The notes below the pieces were generated by a model. The model was given only the letters and a program-made list of their open reading frames with translations, searched no databases and was not told where the DNA came from. This document shows positions 1 to 10,490 of a stretch of DNA of 22,664 nucleotides, piece after piece (the stretch's first letter is position 1; every line of letters begins with the position of its first letter). The DNA comes from Chara braunii (Eukaryota; Streptophyta; Charophyceae; Charales; Characeae), in NCBI GenBank assembly GCA_003427395.1, contig BFEA01000034.1, positions 610,502 to 633,165 of the forward strand, in the 5' to 3' direction. The translations under genes and the position numbers were made by a program.

Positions 1-64
<64 letters not shown>
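1..64. repeat. (AG)n microsatellite at the window edge
   Basis: Uninterrupted AG dinucleotides run from the first base to position 64, so the true array extends beyond the window. Similar AG/CT tracts occur at 2492-2530, 4502-4635 and 13422-13450. Confidence 0.97.
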
Positions 65-65
<1 letters not shown>

Positions 66-2030
66 AAATGGGGCTCAGGAGATACTGTTCTGAAGGAGAT
101 ACAGCATGAGAAGGTGGGCAGTCTCATAAGAAAACAGGCAACGTTAGAACTAAACAAAGCATCAAGTGGGCAACATTGGAACTGCACAAAGCATCAAGCA
201 TGGGACACCCAAAAGATTCCTCCTACATGCCTGAATATGACCCTCTGCAATTTCTATACATAACTTGCATAAGACACTCGCCGGAGGCCCCTTATAAGGT
301 GGTGAAAGAGCAACCTTGAACTGGCAGAAATCCATGTCCATGAGCAATTGCGCAAATGATGGTAACCACACTAGTATTTGGTGCTTGTACACTTGCTCTA
401 TTCTAAGGACGAGCCTACCGTCTTGACCCGAATAGAACGCCCGGTGATTATCGCTACATGTGGACCGAAAGTTGTGCCAAAAAATACAGCTATAATGACC
501 GCGCGTTCTATTTGGGTGAAGACGGTAGCTGCAATGTGCTTTTCCTCTGAACAGCAGCAGTGTGTCATTCAACCAGTTCTCCTCCAGTGCCAGTTTTTCT
601 ACGCATTCTCTGCTTGAACTTGTGTGGACTTATTTTATTAGACACAGCCTTAGAGACGACACTCGCCCCCAACATGCCAAAATCTCATATGCAGAAAACG
701 ACAGGGCTCAGTCCTCGGGATAGAATGGGAGTCCATTTTAGTCCCCATGCTTCAGCTGTGTTTCTGCACTGGTTTTGCACAAGGCACTGGGCCCGTAACA
801 AACAAAGGATACGCATTTCATTTTAGAAAACCAAAGAAAGAAACCCCTTGAGAACTAGTATATCACCGTTTCGCTTTCACACTGCAGTGCTACACCTTTT
901 CCTCAGGTTTTCCTCCACATTCACTTTTCTTAGACATGTCTGTTTGAACTCTTCACAATAATTCGTACACAAATAAGGAACCCATCAAAACTCCAAAACA
1001 ACTGCATCGCACGTCCCCACCAACTTTGAAAAACCTGTTTCTCTCTTTTACTTGTTTCACTGTTCCCCTTTCGCAAGTCCTCAACTGTTTTTTTCTCAGT
1101 TTGCTTTCACGATGCTTCAGTGCCATCGAAGTCGGAACGCACCTCAGGTGAAACAGAATTGTGCATACAGAACAGATGGCCATCCCCGGCATAAAGAGGA
1201 CCAGCCCGATGAGACCGTCACGTGACCGCCGGTAACAACAATGCAGAAGTTACCAAGGCAGGACGCCGTACTGGAAGCGGTCAGAAAGAATAGTGCATGG
1301 CATGTTCAGACAGATCAGCTGTAGCATTTCAGAGTCAAGTCCATCAAAATGCATTTTTTGATGGAGGAAATCATAACAAAATCAATCGAGCTGATAGGAT
1401 TTCCGGTGTGTGGGATGAATTCCCACCGCCCTCCCATCTCATGGGTACGGGGCACTCACAGCCCACAGCTCCGGAGTGTAATCGCGTGTACATCCATCCG
1501 ATGCAAAAGGCTAGATAGATGGTCCTCCTTTGGAAAAGGGTGCATGCAACTACTGCATGCTAGGCCCCAAATCTTGTTTCGTTTTGTCTACTACTATAAA
1601 ATGGCGCACGTTGCGTCAAGATTGCCCTGACAGTCTCCAAACATTAAATTCCTTGGCAGTCTCCAAAGATTCAATTCCTTCGGTAGCATCAGCGATCGAG
1701 CCCGTCCAACTAGTCCATACGAGTACCCAGGTGCTTGCACAAGTACCCACCCACCCAAGACTCTTGCCTAGCTTGAAAACTTGTGCCCCCTTTCCCCACT
1801 TCACCATACGCTTGGCCAGTTTGTTTGCACTGCATCTTGCTTCTGACGAGGACTCACTGCAGAGTCTATCACAAGTGCTACTGAGGATCTCCCCTGCATC
1901 ATCTTCCACAGCAGCTGCCTTGACAGCTTTCCACCTCAAACCCAGTCTTTTATTCACCGCTCCGTGACCCTCGCAGGCTTCGTAAGCATGGCAGGGTCAC
2001 ACAGGTTCCGCATAGAAACTAACCATTGAT
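65..2030. other. No gene recognised
   Basis: About 2 kb without a supportable gene. Open frames of up to 145 codons occur on both strands, for example around 1530-1967 (+) and 1616-1957 (-). They overlap each other, show no family motif and have ordinary composition, so they are treated as chance frames. No RNA gene or clear repeat was seen. Confidence 0.5.
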
Positions 2031-2039
2031 CTCCCAGGC

Positions 2040-2487
2040 GTCAATTCACACACAGCTTCGGCTGCCATGCCAAGTATCAACAGGCACACTATCGGCATGC
2101 GACTATGCTGCATCTGCTCAGCTCATGCTCCCTCCGGCGGTAGGGCAAAGTGAGGTCACACAGGTTACATGATCTCCCTACCCTCCTGCCGTCAATCACC
2201 TGGTAAGAGCTCTCCGGTGCTACTAACGTCACGAACACTGCCAAGACCTCTCCGGTGCAGCAGCATCCAATACATACGCGAATCATCCATATCCATACTC
2301 GTGCTATGAAATCGAATAGGGTCACCGTAACAACAAGACACTACACCACCTATTCATCGCCGCACTTAAGCACAGCAACCGCCCCTTACCTTCCCAAAGT
2401 GTCCACTCTCATTTACGGAACCAAATGCTGCCTCTGCATGCCGGTAACGTAAAAAGAGACTCCATCTCCTACCATTCTCCTCCGACC

Positions 2488-2536
<49 letters not shown>

Positions 2537-3480
2537 ACAGACACATACCATGATTACAAAGTTGCCCACTCATTATGCACTAGTTTTCTGTGCCACCACC
2601 TCAACAAAGCATTCTTATCCAAGTTGTCTTTCCACACTGCTCTATCAACTACAGCATAAAGTGCAACAGGCAATTTCGATTCCCGGAAGGAGGAAGACAC
2701 TATCAGAAGTTGCTGTTGAGAGCTTTGTGGCTAGCAGCACACAGGCCCCTCCTTGCAACTAACCGCATTCCCAGGTGTCCCTTGGCACAAGCTTCGACTG
2801 CCATTGGTGTCCTGCCTGCACAGCCAACTCTGTCACACACTGTGGGCATGTGACACTGCAGCAGCTGCTTAGTCATGCTCCCTCCAACTTCAGGGAAAAT
2901 GTGAGATCACACAGATTACCTGCTCACACTACCCTCCTGCCATTGCGCTCCGAAGATCTCCATTGCGAGATGTCATGGATACAGCCAACGTGCAGCAACA
3001 TCCAGATATATATACTTCCACAAATCAATATTCTCCTGCTAAACCATGCAGGGTCATCCTAACGACAAGACAAGACACAACATGACACTAACCTATTCAT
3101 CCCCAGTTTGTAACTTCAGCTGCCAGTTCCCAAAGTGCGCTCTCTCAGCCATTCCATGAAAAAAAAATGCTGCCTCCACACAGCAACATACCATGAGGAG
3201 CCTCTGTCTGCTCCCCTTTTCCTCAGACTCTCCTCTCTGGTCCTGCACATGCATGCATTATCATGATGACAGAGTTGCCCACTCAGTATATCCACTAGGT
3301 ACCGAGACAAATATTCGTCAATCACAGCCCTCATCCTAGACCACCACACCTAAACAGACCAAGTTGTGCCAATGCTGTGTACTTCAGTGCTGCTCAGCCA
3401 ACTACAGCACGCGATTTTAATTCAGGGACGGAAAGAAGACACTGCCTGAGCTTGCTGTTGAGGGTTGTGTGACGCAGCAG
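2040..3480 (+). repeat. Diverged ~740-bp tandem duplication
   Basis: Two diverged direct copies, about 2040-2750 and 2790-3480. Shared landmarks in the same order are TCATGCTCCCTCC (2123 and 2873), CTACCCTCCTGCC, CAAAGTGxxCxCTCTCA, AATGCTGCCTC, GTTGCCCACTCA (2561 and 3274) and GAAGACACT followed by TTGCTGTTGAG (2693 and 3435). Landmark offsets vary from 713 to 750 because of indels, including the CT tract at 2492-2530 that only the first copy carries. Neither copy keeps a shared open frame. A weaker partial third copy may begin near 3540. Confidence 0.75.
2492..2530. repeat. (CT)n microsatellite
   Basis: An uninterrupted CT tract lying inside the first copy of the ~740-bp duplication and absent from the second. 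It therefore arose or expanded after the duplication. Confidence 0.95.
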
Positions 3481-3489
3481 CACAAGCTG

Positions 3490-4140
3490 CATGAAGGCCC
3501 ATATATTCGCCCAATCATTCAAATACCGTGCATGTGCACTGTGTGCTGCAGCACACACCGTAATCATCCATGTCCACACTTCAGCAACCCAAAATCACTC
3601 ACTTACCCTGCGCCTCTGCAAACAGAGTACATGGGCAGCTATAGCAACACCAGCTCTATGTGAGCTCCTCATATACATGCGTGCAATCGTTCCAAATACT
3701 GCCGCATTAATGTGCGTTGCCTAATGCAGCACACACACACACACACAATCCATGCATAAAGACGAGTCCCTTCAGACCAAATCACTGCCTTTTCTGCTCT
3801 TTTGCAGGCAAGGTCAATGGGAAGCCAGGTCATCGTCAGTGGTGGTTAAGCGGCAGCTGCCCACATCCCCGTGTGCCTTATCGGCTCAATTGCGCATTAT
3901 AACAGGAGGAAGACGAAAAGGGTAGGTATGATCCTGTGCACTTCTCTTCAGATCTTCATACTCCTGTTCATTTCACTTCAGCTTAGACTTCGTGTTTGCG
4001 TCCGTCCTTTGTCTTCATAATCCTGTTCATTTCACTTGTGATCTTCTTATCGCCTGTTATCAATGCTCATTCGTATGTGGTTGCTAGTAGCACAAAAGGG
4101 GAGGGTGGAGGGGAGGCTAGTTAAATCTCCAGCGGGTCAG
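3490..4140. other. No gene recognised; short (CA)8 tract
   Basis: There is no supportable gene. A (CA)8 tract lies at 3730-3745. The rest is unique-looking sequence with only short open frames on both strands. Confidence 0.5.
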
Positions 4141-4144
4141 CACA

Positions 4145-4360
4145 AAGCGGCATGGAGCATCTTTCTTGGGTTTCCTTAGTATGTATTCCTTCTCTATGAC
4201 GACAGGGAGGATCAGTCCAAAGCAAGGGTGTTCAGCTGCTGCAGGATTTGGTCCACAGCAGCTCGCCCCGGTGGTGATAAACTATCAGCACATCACTCTG
4301 CAGGTAGTTTATACAGAAGTCCATTTTCCTCCTCGGGCTGCTGTGTCTGTCAGACGTGTG
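4145..4360 (-). pseudogene. Coding-like fragment, copy 1 (relative of 16690-16910)
   Basis: This segment is a diverged same-orientation copy of 16690-16910. On the minus strand one frame reads LSPPGRAAVDQILQQLNTLALD and then a TGA. The other copy reads LSPPPRPAFADQILQQLNTL and continues openly. Within the DQILQQLNTL core the differences are CTG/TTG, CAG/CAA and CTG/CTA, all synonymous, which points to a shared protein-coding origin. An AG dinucleotide stands just before the conserved block in both copies and could be a splice acceptor. The family is not recognised. It may be one exon of a repeated gene or part of a mobile element. Confidence 0.4.
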
Positions 4361-4497
4361 TGTGTCTGCATGCATCTGCGCACTTTCACATCCAGGTGCA
4401 TTCAAACAAGTCCCACATTTTGAATGTATCGGGTTGGTTTTGAGCTTCCAATAAGTGTTAGCAGAGTGCAGCCCTCTCCCCCGTGCCATTTGCATGC

Positions 4498-4501
<4 letters not shown>

Positions 4502-4572
<71 letters not shown>

Positions 4573-4573
4573 N

Positions 4574-4635
<62 letters not shown>
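4502..4635. repeat. (AG)n microsatellite with one ambiguous base
   Basis: A pure AG/GA array of about 134 bp, interrupted only by an N at 4573. Reading frames through it are artefacts that translate as alternating Arg-Glu or Leu-Ser. Confidence 0.98.
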
Positions 4636-4640
<5 letters not shown>

Positions 4641-5105
4641 TGACATTTTGGATCCAGACTCAACATTGGACTTCAAACATTTTGACGAGGGATTATGTGG
4701 GACTTGTAACGAGACTTGGTGTTAACGACTTTCCCATCTCTCCCCTCCTCTTCGTCTGATCCCCTCCTCTTCGTTTGTGCATGTCTGGACCTGGCGCCCT
4801 CCTCCTGTGTATAGCGCCAGGCCCTTCACACCGTTTGGTGAGAATGATTTATGTTTGGTCTGCTTTGCAACATTGATTGGGCTAGTCATTAGTATTCTAG
4901 TATTCTGCTGCACTATATTTCACTATGTGATAGAGGTCAGTCCCGGTCAGGTCAGGATTTGTATCTAAGCCTTCCCTGCGCTATCAAGCACCATTCTGTA
5001 TGTATCGAGATGCACATTGCTTGTTGAGATTCCACTTGCATTGCAGTGTCCACTCACATTGCGGATCCTCGGTTATTATGTACATCGCCCATTTGCGCAT
5101 GTAAC
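4636..5105. other. No gene; hairpin and short tandem repeat
   Basis: No gene was seen. A 19-bp unit beginning CCCCTCCTCTTCGT is tandemly repeated at 4742 and 4761. A perfect inverted repeat CCTGGCGC/GCGCCAGG lies at 4790-4797 and 4814-4821 with a 16-nt loop. Confidence 0.6.
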
Positions 5106-5109
5106 ATGT

Positions 5110-5400
5110 ACCCTATTCCCATCCTACCAGCTAGCCCCTTCACTAGAAGGATGCTTGATATCCCACCATCTCTGCTTTTGAAAACCCCACTCACCCTTTT
5201 TTGTTTTTTTGACCAAAATCATATGAACAATTCGGAAAACGACTCAGACACCACCAATCAATCCCTTGTACCCCACTCTGGCAAGGCTTACTGCAGCAGA
5301 GCCACCATCTCCGCAGCTGCTATACCCTATTCCCATCCTACCAGCTAGCCCCTCACTAGTAGGACGCGTGATATCCTTCTCTCACTCGCCTCGATCTCTT
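5110..5400 (+). repeat. Direct repeat, ~214-bp offset
   Basis: A 29-bp identical block starting ACCCTATTCCCATCCTACCA occurs at 5110 and 5324. Both copies continue with similar sequence (CACTAGAAGGATGCTTGATATCC against CACTAGTAGGACGCGTGATATCC, shown here by its landmarks). The segment between the copies has no recognised gene. Confidence 0.85.
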
Positions 5401-5607
5401 TTTTGCGATACCGGGGCCACTACCCGGCTTTGGCTGAGAGAACGTTTGAGAACACTTACAGTAATTCAGGAAGTATGGAAGTAGACCACAGAGGTCTTGC
5501 AAATGCTCCAAAACCCTCGAATTCCCTAGCAAAACCTTACAAAGTTTTCCAACATTGTCTTACTCCCTGCCGAGCTCTTCCAGGCCTGACACCCCCACAT
5601 CCTGCTG

Positions 5608-6205
5608 GGTTACAGGGCAACACAACTCACCCCGGCTCCGACCAGCGTCGTCCCAGCAGCAACCCTTGATTGTCCCGTGGAATGCCCACCCCAACGCATC
5701 CCCAGATCTCTCTACCAGGCCGAATGCTCCTGCATCAGCAGGTTACAGGGCAACACCCCAGCACCGACCAGCGTCGTTCTGGCATCGAACAGCCGCAGAT
5801 CGCTGAGTATTACAACATCGAAGCCACCTAAGACAAGTTGCTAGGAGTCCCCAGAGTCCTAAAACATTCTTAAGGCCACCAAACAGCCAACATTTTTTTA
5901 AGAGCATAATCAAAAAAAAAAAAAAAAAAAAAAAACCCTGTGAAAAACAGAAAGATGAAAATGAGGAATAGAGCCACCAACAATCCAACTCAGACCCTCG
6001 CTGCAGACGAGAAACCGCAGCTCAGGCTTTCAGTCCTCGTACCAGAAATCGCCAGTTCTCACAGCCCCCTAGCTAGGGTTACAAGGCAACACAAACTGCC
6101 CCAGCACCGAACAGTTTTCTGACGGACAGGAAGTGTCTTCCTCCCTTGACTACTTCCTTAGCTGCAAACCCCCTAGCGGGTTACAGGGTCACCGGCCTGG
6201 CATCA
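5608..6205 (+). repeat. Four dispersed GGTTACAGGGCAACAC motifs
   Basis: A module of about 40 bp, GGTTACAGGGCAACAC followed by an accCCAGCACCGACCAGCGTCGT-like block, occurs at 5608-5652, 5741-5779 and 6077-6114. A partial copy (GGTTACAGGGTCACCGG) lies at 6179. Three copies are preceded by a CTAGC- or CAGC-like stretch. The spacing is irregular (133, 336 and 102 bp), so this is an interspersed module, not a simple tandem array. Confidence 0.75.
5912..5935 (+). repeat. Poly(A) tract of 24
   Basis: Twenty-four consecutive A residues. They could be the tail of a plus-strand retroposed sequence, but no matching target-site duplication was found, so origin is undecided. Confidence 0.9.
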
Positions 6206-6637
6206 ACTACATTGAAAGAGGTGGTTATGCCTTCCACTCTCGGCATAACTCCAATGGCCTCAAACTCCCCTTGGTCACAGAGCCACTGCAGGACCAAGCT
6301 CCTAGTATCATCACCTTTTCCAAAAAGGTCTTAAATTTCGAGGTTACTGTTAGGAATGCGAACAGGGTAGCAGGTGCAGTATGAGGAAAGACGAAATTGC
6401 TCCATGCTTCGAAAATGAAGAGGCATCTCCTAAACATTTATGACAATGGGACGGAGTTGGATCTCTCGTGCTTCGAACATGGAAATCGCATAGCAGGAAG
6501 ACAACAGAGAAATAGCTCAAGAGGGAGGAGTAGCCATTGTTTGGAAGGCTAAGGAATGTTGTGCCTCAAAGGCATCAACACAACGTCAAGGAAAGAGCAC
6601 TCCCTTACTTCCTCAAAGACGAGGGTTTAAAGATGCA
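6133..6637. other. Ambiguous open frames on both strands, no gene called
   Basis: An 83-codon plus frame (6133-6384) and a minus frame of similar length both stay open here and both look moderately protein-like (for example EAIGVMPRVEG on the minus strand). I recognise neither, and the overlap means at most one can be real. Confidence 0.3.
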
Positions 6638-7117
6638 CTAAGGGAGGGGTAGACTAAAAAGGCGCGTACAAAGGGTCTTGGTGAGGCCCTTGCATGCAAT
6701 GCGGCGAATCAGAACATGGCAAAGGCTGATGCCAAAGGAAACCAAATGAGCCAGTAGTTGTAGCTTTCGTACGTTCTGTACTGGCAGGAGAGAGGGTCTT
6801 GGCAAGGATAGAGATGATTGACCTTTAAATGTTACCCCATAGTCATAGTCCAGCCAAGAGACGCTCTGTTGTGGGGACGTGACCGAGTTCTTTAGAAGAG
6901 GTGGAAAGAAATTGCCAAAATTAATGCCCTTTTGGGTAATTATGGCAGAGGGTCCAAAGGCAAGGGCCTTTGACGACATAAAATCGCCTCGCAATCACAT
7001 CAATCCAGCTTGAGTGAAGAAGATGCGCTTAGTGAACTGGGTGCACTCACTAATTAGACCTGGGCGATCAGTGTTGGTGAAGAAGTAGAAGATTGTGTTT
7101 AGAGACTGCCTCAACGA
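6638..7117 (-). pseudogene. Possible decayed reading frame, function unknown
   Basis: On the minus strand one frame is open from about 7117 to 6638 except for a single TGA at 6995-6997. Upstream of the TGA it reads NTIFYFFTNTDRPGLI and then a Phe/Thr-rich stretch. Downstream it reads through ALAFGPSAIITQKGINF and SWLDYDYGVTFKGQ. The composition is more protein-like than that of the chance frames around it. A second minus frame (7120-7479) stops just upstream in another frame, which could mean a frameshifted longer gene. I do not recognise the family and there is no start context or partner gene. Confidence 0.25.
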
Positions 7118-7122
7118 AGTTA

Positions 7123-8245
7123 TTTGTAGGTTCTCGTGGCGAGGTCACATTTAGGCAAAAGTCTTTTCTTGTCAGCGATGAACCACCCTTCGACATGATC
7201 CTTCTTTTTTTTTCTTAAACACCTCGAGTTGATGCTAGTGGTGCTGATAAGAGAGGACATCAATGGCACTTCCGGAGAGGCTCCATCTATTGGTGGGGAG
7301 CAGCATCCGCTGGAAAGAGGGTCCAGCATCCCTGAACGTTTGAAATTGTTGAATGGGACAGATCTTTCACTGTGATGACAAAAATAAATTAAGAGGCAGC
7401 TTTCAACATGATCGTACTTATATATTCGTTGGAAGCGGCTAAGCAACAAACAGAGAAGACATTGAAAACCTTGTGGCACTGGACTCTAGAGACGGAAATC
7501 ATCTATGTGAAAAGCTACTCATCTTATGAAATGGAAGATACCTGTGGGTGGTTATGTGCAAGTATGTTTACGGCTATTTGAGGCAGAACCAAGAGGAAGG
7601 TACATGCCTAGTCTTCATATCTCGAAAGGGCCAGGCCTTGTCGACCCATGAAGAGATAGTTACATTGTCGTTAAGGATCCAACTTGTAGGAAGAACTGAG
7701 TGGCATTGAAAGATAGTCCATGGTATAGAGGTTGTCCCAGCGAGTGAGACCTCGAAATGTAGGACCTGTAGGATGTCGCCTACGACGCTCCAACCTGAGT
7801 AACCTGTGTGGCATGCCTGACACAGTGAAAATTGCTTACGCTGTGCGGCCTTAAACTACCAGTAAAATGGCTGGTGGTGCCTGCCAAAACGAAAACAAGA
7901 ATGTCGTGCTGGCATTTTGGCAAAGCCTGGTGCTCGGGGGGAATCCGCCTTCCCTTACATGGATTGTCACGTCTGCTTGTCGCTGGATTGCCTAGGAGGG
8001 CATAATTCTTGCACGTTTTCCATTTTTTTGTAGAAATGCTTGTAAACTCCTTGTCTGTTTCCTCCACGTGTCCTTGGCCTCAGGTGGCGTCGTGCTAACT
8101 AGTCAATTAGTGATGCTGTCTATTCGGCCATTTGCCCTTTCATGCACACAGTCCCCTTTATCCCCTTTTCCCATATTGATCCTTAGTTCGACAATCAAAG
8201 GTTTTGACAGCTGGGCCCTGCTTGTGCCCCAGGTCCTAAGCCTTA
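7123..8245. other. No gene recognised
   Basis: Short overlapping frames only. A sequence TTAAACTACCAGTAA at 7851-7865 resembles the terminal inverted repeats described for 14565-14874, but no partner end was found. Confidence 0.45.
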
Positions 8246-8247
8246 GG

Positions 8248-8702
8248 GTTAGGGTAGCATCTGCATATAGATGTTCGGGTTAGACCGGTAAGCGTCGGTG
8301 CAGATCATGGCATGTGATCTGAGCATTAGCATAGGTCATGATATTGTGGTGCCACCTTGAGATGACTCCTAGGGTCCCTACAATCCATCTGATCTCCCAA
8401 TGGATGAGTACCGAGGCACTCCATGAGGCCTAGCCTCCACCCTCCACTACACACTGTACCTCACCTCTGCCCGGGTTGTCCTTGACATTAGAGTTATGGT
8501 AGTGTCTGCATGAAGACGTTCGCATCAGTACAGTAAGCATTGGTACACATCACGACTTGCAATCTGACCATTAGTATAAGTCATGTCATCGTGGTGCCAC
8601 CTTGAGGTGACTCCCCTCGGGGCCCTAACCACCCATCTGACCTCCCAATGAATGAGTACCATGGGCACCTCCTGAGGCCTGGCCTCCACCCTCTACTACA
8701 CC
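8248..8702 (+). repeat. Tandem duplication, period ~245 bp
   Basis: Copies at 8248-8455 and 8493-8702 share, in order, GTTAxGGTAGxxTCTGCAT, GTGGTGCCACCTTGAG (8347 and 8592), CCATCTGAxCTCCCAATG, ATGAGTACC and GAGGCCTxGCCTCCACCCT. They are diverged but easily aligned at an offset of 245. Neither carries a long open frame. Confidence 0.88.
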
Positions 8703-8730
8703 GTGGACAGAGAAAAAAAAGAAGGCCATC

Positions 8731-9540
8731 AAGGTGGCCAGCTGCCAATAAGCATTGTCACAGTGTTTGTGCTGAGGAAAGGGGGCCATGGTGCCACGGT
8801 TGGTCACGTAAGAGAGTGATGACGAGGCCTAACCAACCAGTGGACGAGTTATGAAAGAGGTCATTGTGACACGTTTTTCAAAAAACTTGTACGAGTAGGC
8901 TAGAGTGAGTAGGGAAATAGTATAGGTGGGTTCTTTGCACTATTAGCAAGTGGATGACGCCCGCTTCCGCTATGCGTGATGGAAACCTGCTCCTCTTCCT
9001 GACCACACCGCCCCAAAAAAAAGCCATGGCTGAGTGGTATCATGTTAATTGGGTGATATTATGCGGGCTGGGCGGTATCATGTGGCCGCAGCAGCACTGT
9101 GTGGGTTGGTTCATATTTTGCGGACTAGAAGTACTAACACAGCTTGGTGGCAGTTGCCAATAAGCATTGTCATAGTGTTTGTGCAGAGGAAAGGGCGCCA
9201 TGGTGCCACGGTTGGTGAGGTAAGAGAGTGATAATGGGCCCTTACCAAGCAGTGGATGCCCCACATACTCATAGAGTAGGGAAAGGGTGAGAGGTGGTAG
9301 GCTAGAGTGAGTCGAGAAATAGTATAGGTGGGTGGTTTACACCATTAAGCAAGTGGATGCCCCCTGCCGCTACATGTAGTGGAGACCTGTTCCTCTTCCT
9401 GACCACACCGCCCAGAAAAACAAAACATGGCTGAGCGGTATGATGTTATGTGGGTGATATTATGCGGGGTGGGCGGTATCATGTGGCTGCAGCAGCTCTG
9501 TGCGGGTTGGTTCATATTATGCGGACTGGACGTACTGCGA
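8731..9540 (+). repeat. Tandem duplication, period ~405 bp
   Basis: Copies at about 8731-9145 and 9147-9540. Matching blocks include GCCAATAAGCATTGTCA (8744 and 9156), GCCATGGTGCCACGGTTGGT, GTAGGCTAGAGTGAGT (8895 and 9297), CTCTTCCTGACCACACCGCC, CATGGCTGAG and GGGCGGTATCATGTGGC. Each copy also contains a smaller internal repeat of GGTATxATG/GATATTATGCGGG. The copies adjoin directly, and the block follows the 245-bp duplication, so the region has amplified repeatedly. Confidence 0.9.
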
Positions 9541-10003
9541 GGAATGAGCCCTCGCAGGGCCCTTGTCGGACATGCGCATGTTCTGGGCAGTGGCCCTCAG
9601 CAAGCCCTTTGCCCGCCCTAAGTGAAGGCGGGCCTGATTATTCACAAGAGGCCAGAAATTGACGAATTTCCATCTGGGGGTGCTCAGACAGTTGCAGCAC
9701 GCCAGTTGGTTAGGCAGAAACGTGAGCCTCTCAGCCCTTTCCAGAAGCATGGGCTACGCTGTACAGTTGACCTGGGTTGTTGTGCCCTGGGCAGACGCAT
9801 TCTGAGGCAGATACATTACGCAGTGGCCACGGGCCTGCGAGACAGCAGCATTGTCGACATACTTATCCCGGGAACAGTGCAAATGCAGAAAACAGCCTGG
9901 AAATGTTGGTTGTGCTCAACTGTAAAGGGCGCAAGCCCTCAACTGCGGATTGAGGGTCGCTGCGCCATGTCAGTCCATTCCACTCTGATTTTCCGTGGAC
10001 TGT
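9541..10003. other. No gene; small hairpins
   Basis: One plus frame (9622-10047) is open for 141 codons but runs into the poly(T) and U2 segment and has no recognisable motif, so it is not called. A perfect stem GCCCGCC/GGCGGGC lies at 9611-9617 and 9627-9633 with a 9-nt loop. A short stem GAAATT/AATTTC follows near 9655. Confidence 0.5.
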
Positions 10004-10108
10004 CTCTCGGCAGTTCCTTTTTTTTTTTTTTTTTTTTTTTTAACTGATCACAACAGATACTACACTTGATCATAGCCAAAAGGCCGAGAAAGGCCTCTCG
10101 GCGGTTTC
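10004..10108. repeat. Target-site duplication around the U2 retrocopy
   Basis: The direct repeats at 10004-10017 and 10095-10108 agree at 12 of 14 positions and sit immediately outside the poly(A) tail and within one base of the U2 5' end. The right copy also forms a GCCGAGA/TCTCGGC inverted pair with the U2 segment, partly because the target resembles the U2 5' end in reverse. Confidence 0.7.
10018..10094 (-). pseudogene. U2 snRNA 5'-end retropseudogene with poly(A) tail
   Basis: On the minus strand, 10093-10042 matches the highly conserved 5' end of U2 snRNA over 52 nt. It includes TTCTCGGCCTTTTGGCT, ATCAAGTGTAGTATCTGTT (which holds the branch-point-pairing GTAGTA) and ATCAGTT. I count three differences from the plant-type U2 sequence as I recall it. 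The match stops abruptly and is followed directly by 24 A residues (poly(T) at 10018-10041 on the plus strand). A 14-bp imperfect direct repeat, CTCTCGGCAGTTCC at 10004-10017 and CTCTCGGCGGTTTC at 10095-10108, flanks the unit (12 of 14 identical). Truncated snRNA, poly(A) and target-site duplication are hallmarks of LINE-type retroposition. The Sm site and 3' stem-loops are missing, so it cannot make a functional U2. Confidence 0.88.
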
Positions 10109-10490
10109 TAATGATTATTTTTCGGCCATTTTGGTCGCGTTCGGGAACGATTGAGTGTATTCTCTCTCCCTCTCCTTTCCCCTCCCTGTCTCTTTCTCTT
10201 TCTTTTTCTCTCCCTCTTTCTCATTCGTAAGTCAATGGATGCTTATCGCTCTTGTTTTTTGAAATTCGGGTGACTTTGTCAACTCCGGTAACTCGCATGG
10301 TAACCACCATAAAGATAGGATTACGGCGGAGTGGCTTCGTATCTTGCCTACTGTAAGGATCGGTTTTCACCATTTGACCGGGCCTTTCTTTTCTTTTCTT
10401 TTCTTTCCTTTCCTTTCTTCTTCTTCTTTTTTTCTCTTCTCTTCTCTTCTTCCCTCTTCCTTTTCTTTTCCTCTCTTGAACACGGTGACT
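10109..10490 (+). other. Leader with two polypyrimidine tracts
   Basis: The stretch between the U2 retrocopy and the zinc-knuckle frame. Two C/T-rich tracts lie at about 10157-10226 and 10384-10478, the second built of TTTTC and TTC units and ending 12 bases before the ATG at 10491. It is probably the 5' leader of the element that follows. The element's outer 5' boundary was not found. Confidence 0.45.

Noticed and set aside
1530-1967. 145-codon plus frame and overlapping 113-codon minus frame
   Set aside because: Both strands are open, with no motif, homologous feel or flanking signals; probably chance.
4424-4759. Long open frames of Arg-Glu or Leu-Ser repeats across the GA array
   Set aside because: Pure translation of an AG/CT microsatellite; all frames are open by composition.
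8240-8256. Telomere-like TTAGGGTTAGGG
   Set aside because: Only two units, isolated inside a diverged tandem repeat; too short to be an interstitial telomere.
9622-10047. 141-codon plus frame
   Set aside because: It ends in a poly-Phe run made by the poly(T) of the U2 retrocopy and has no recognisable domain.
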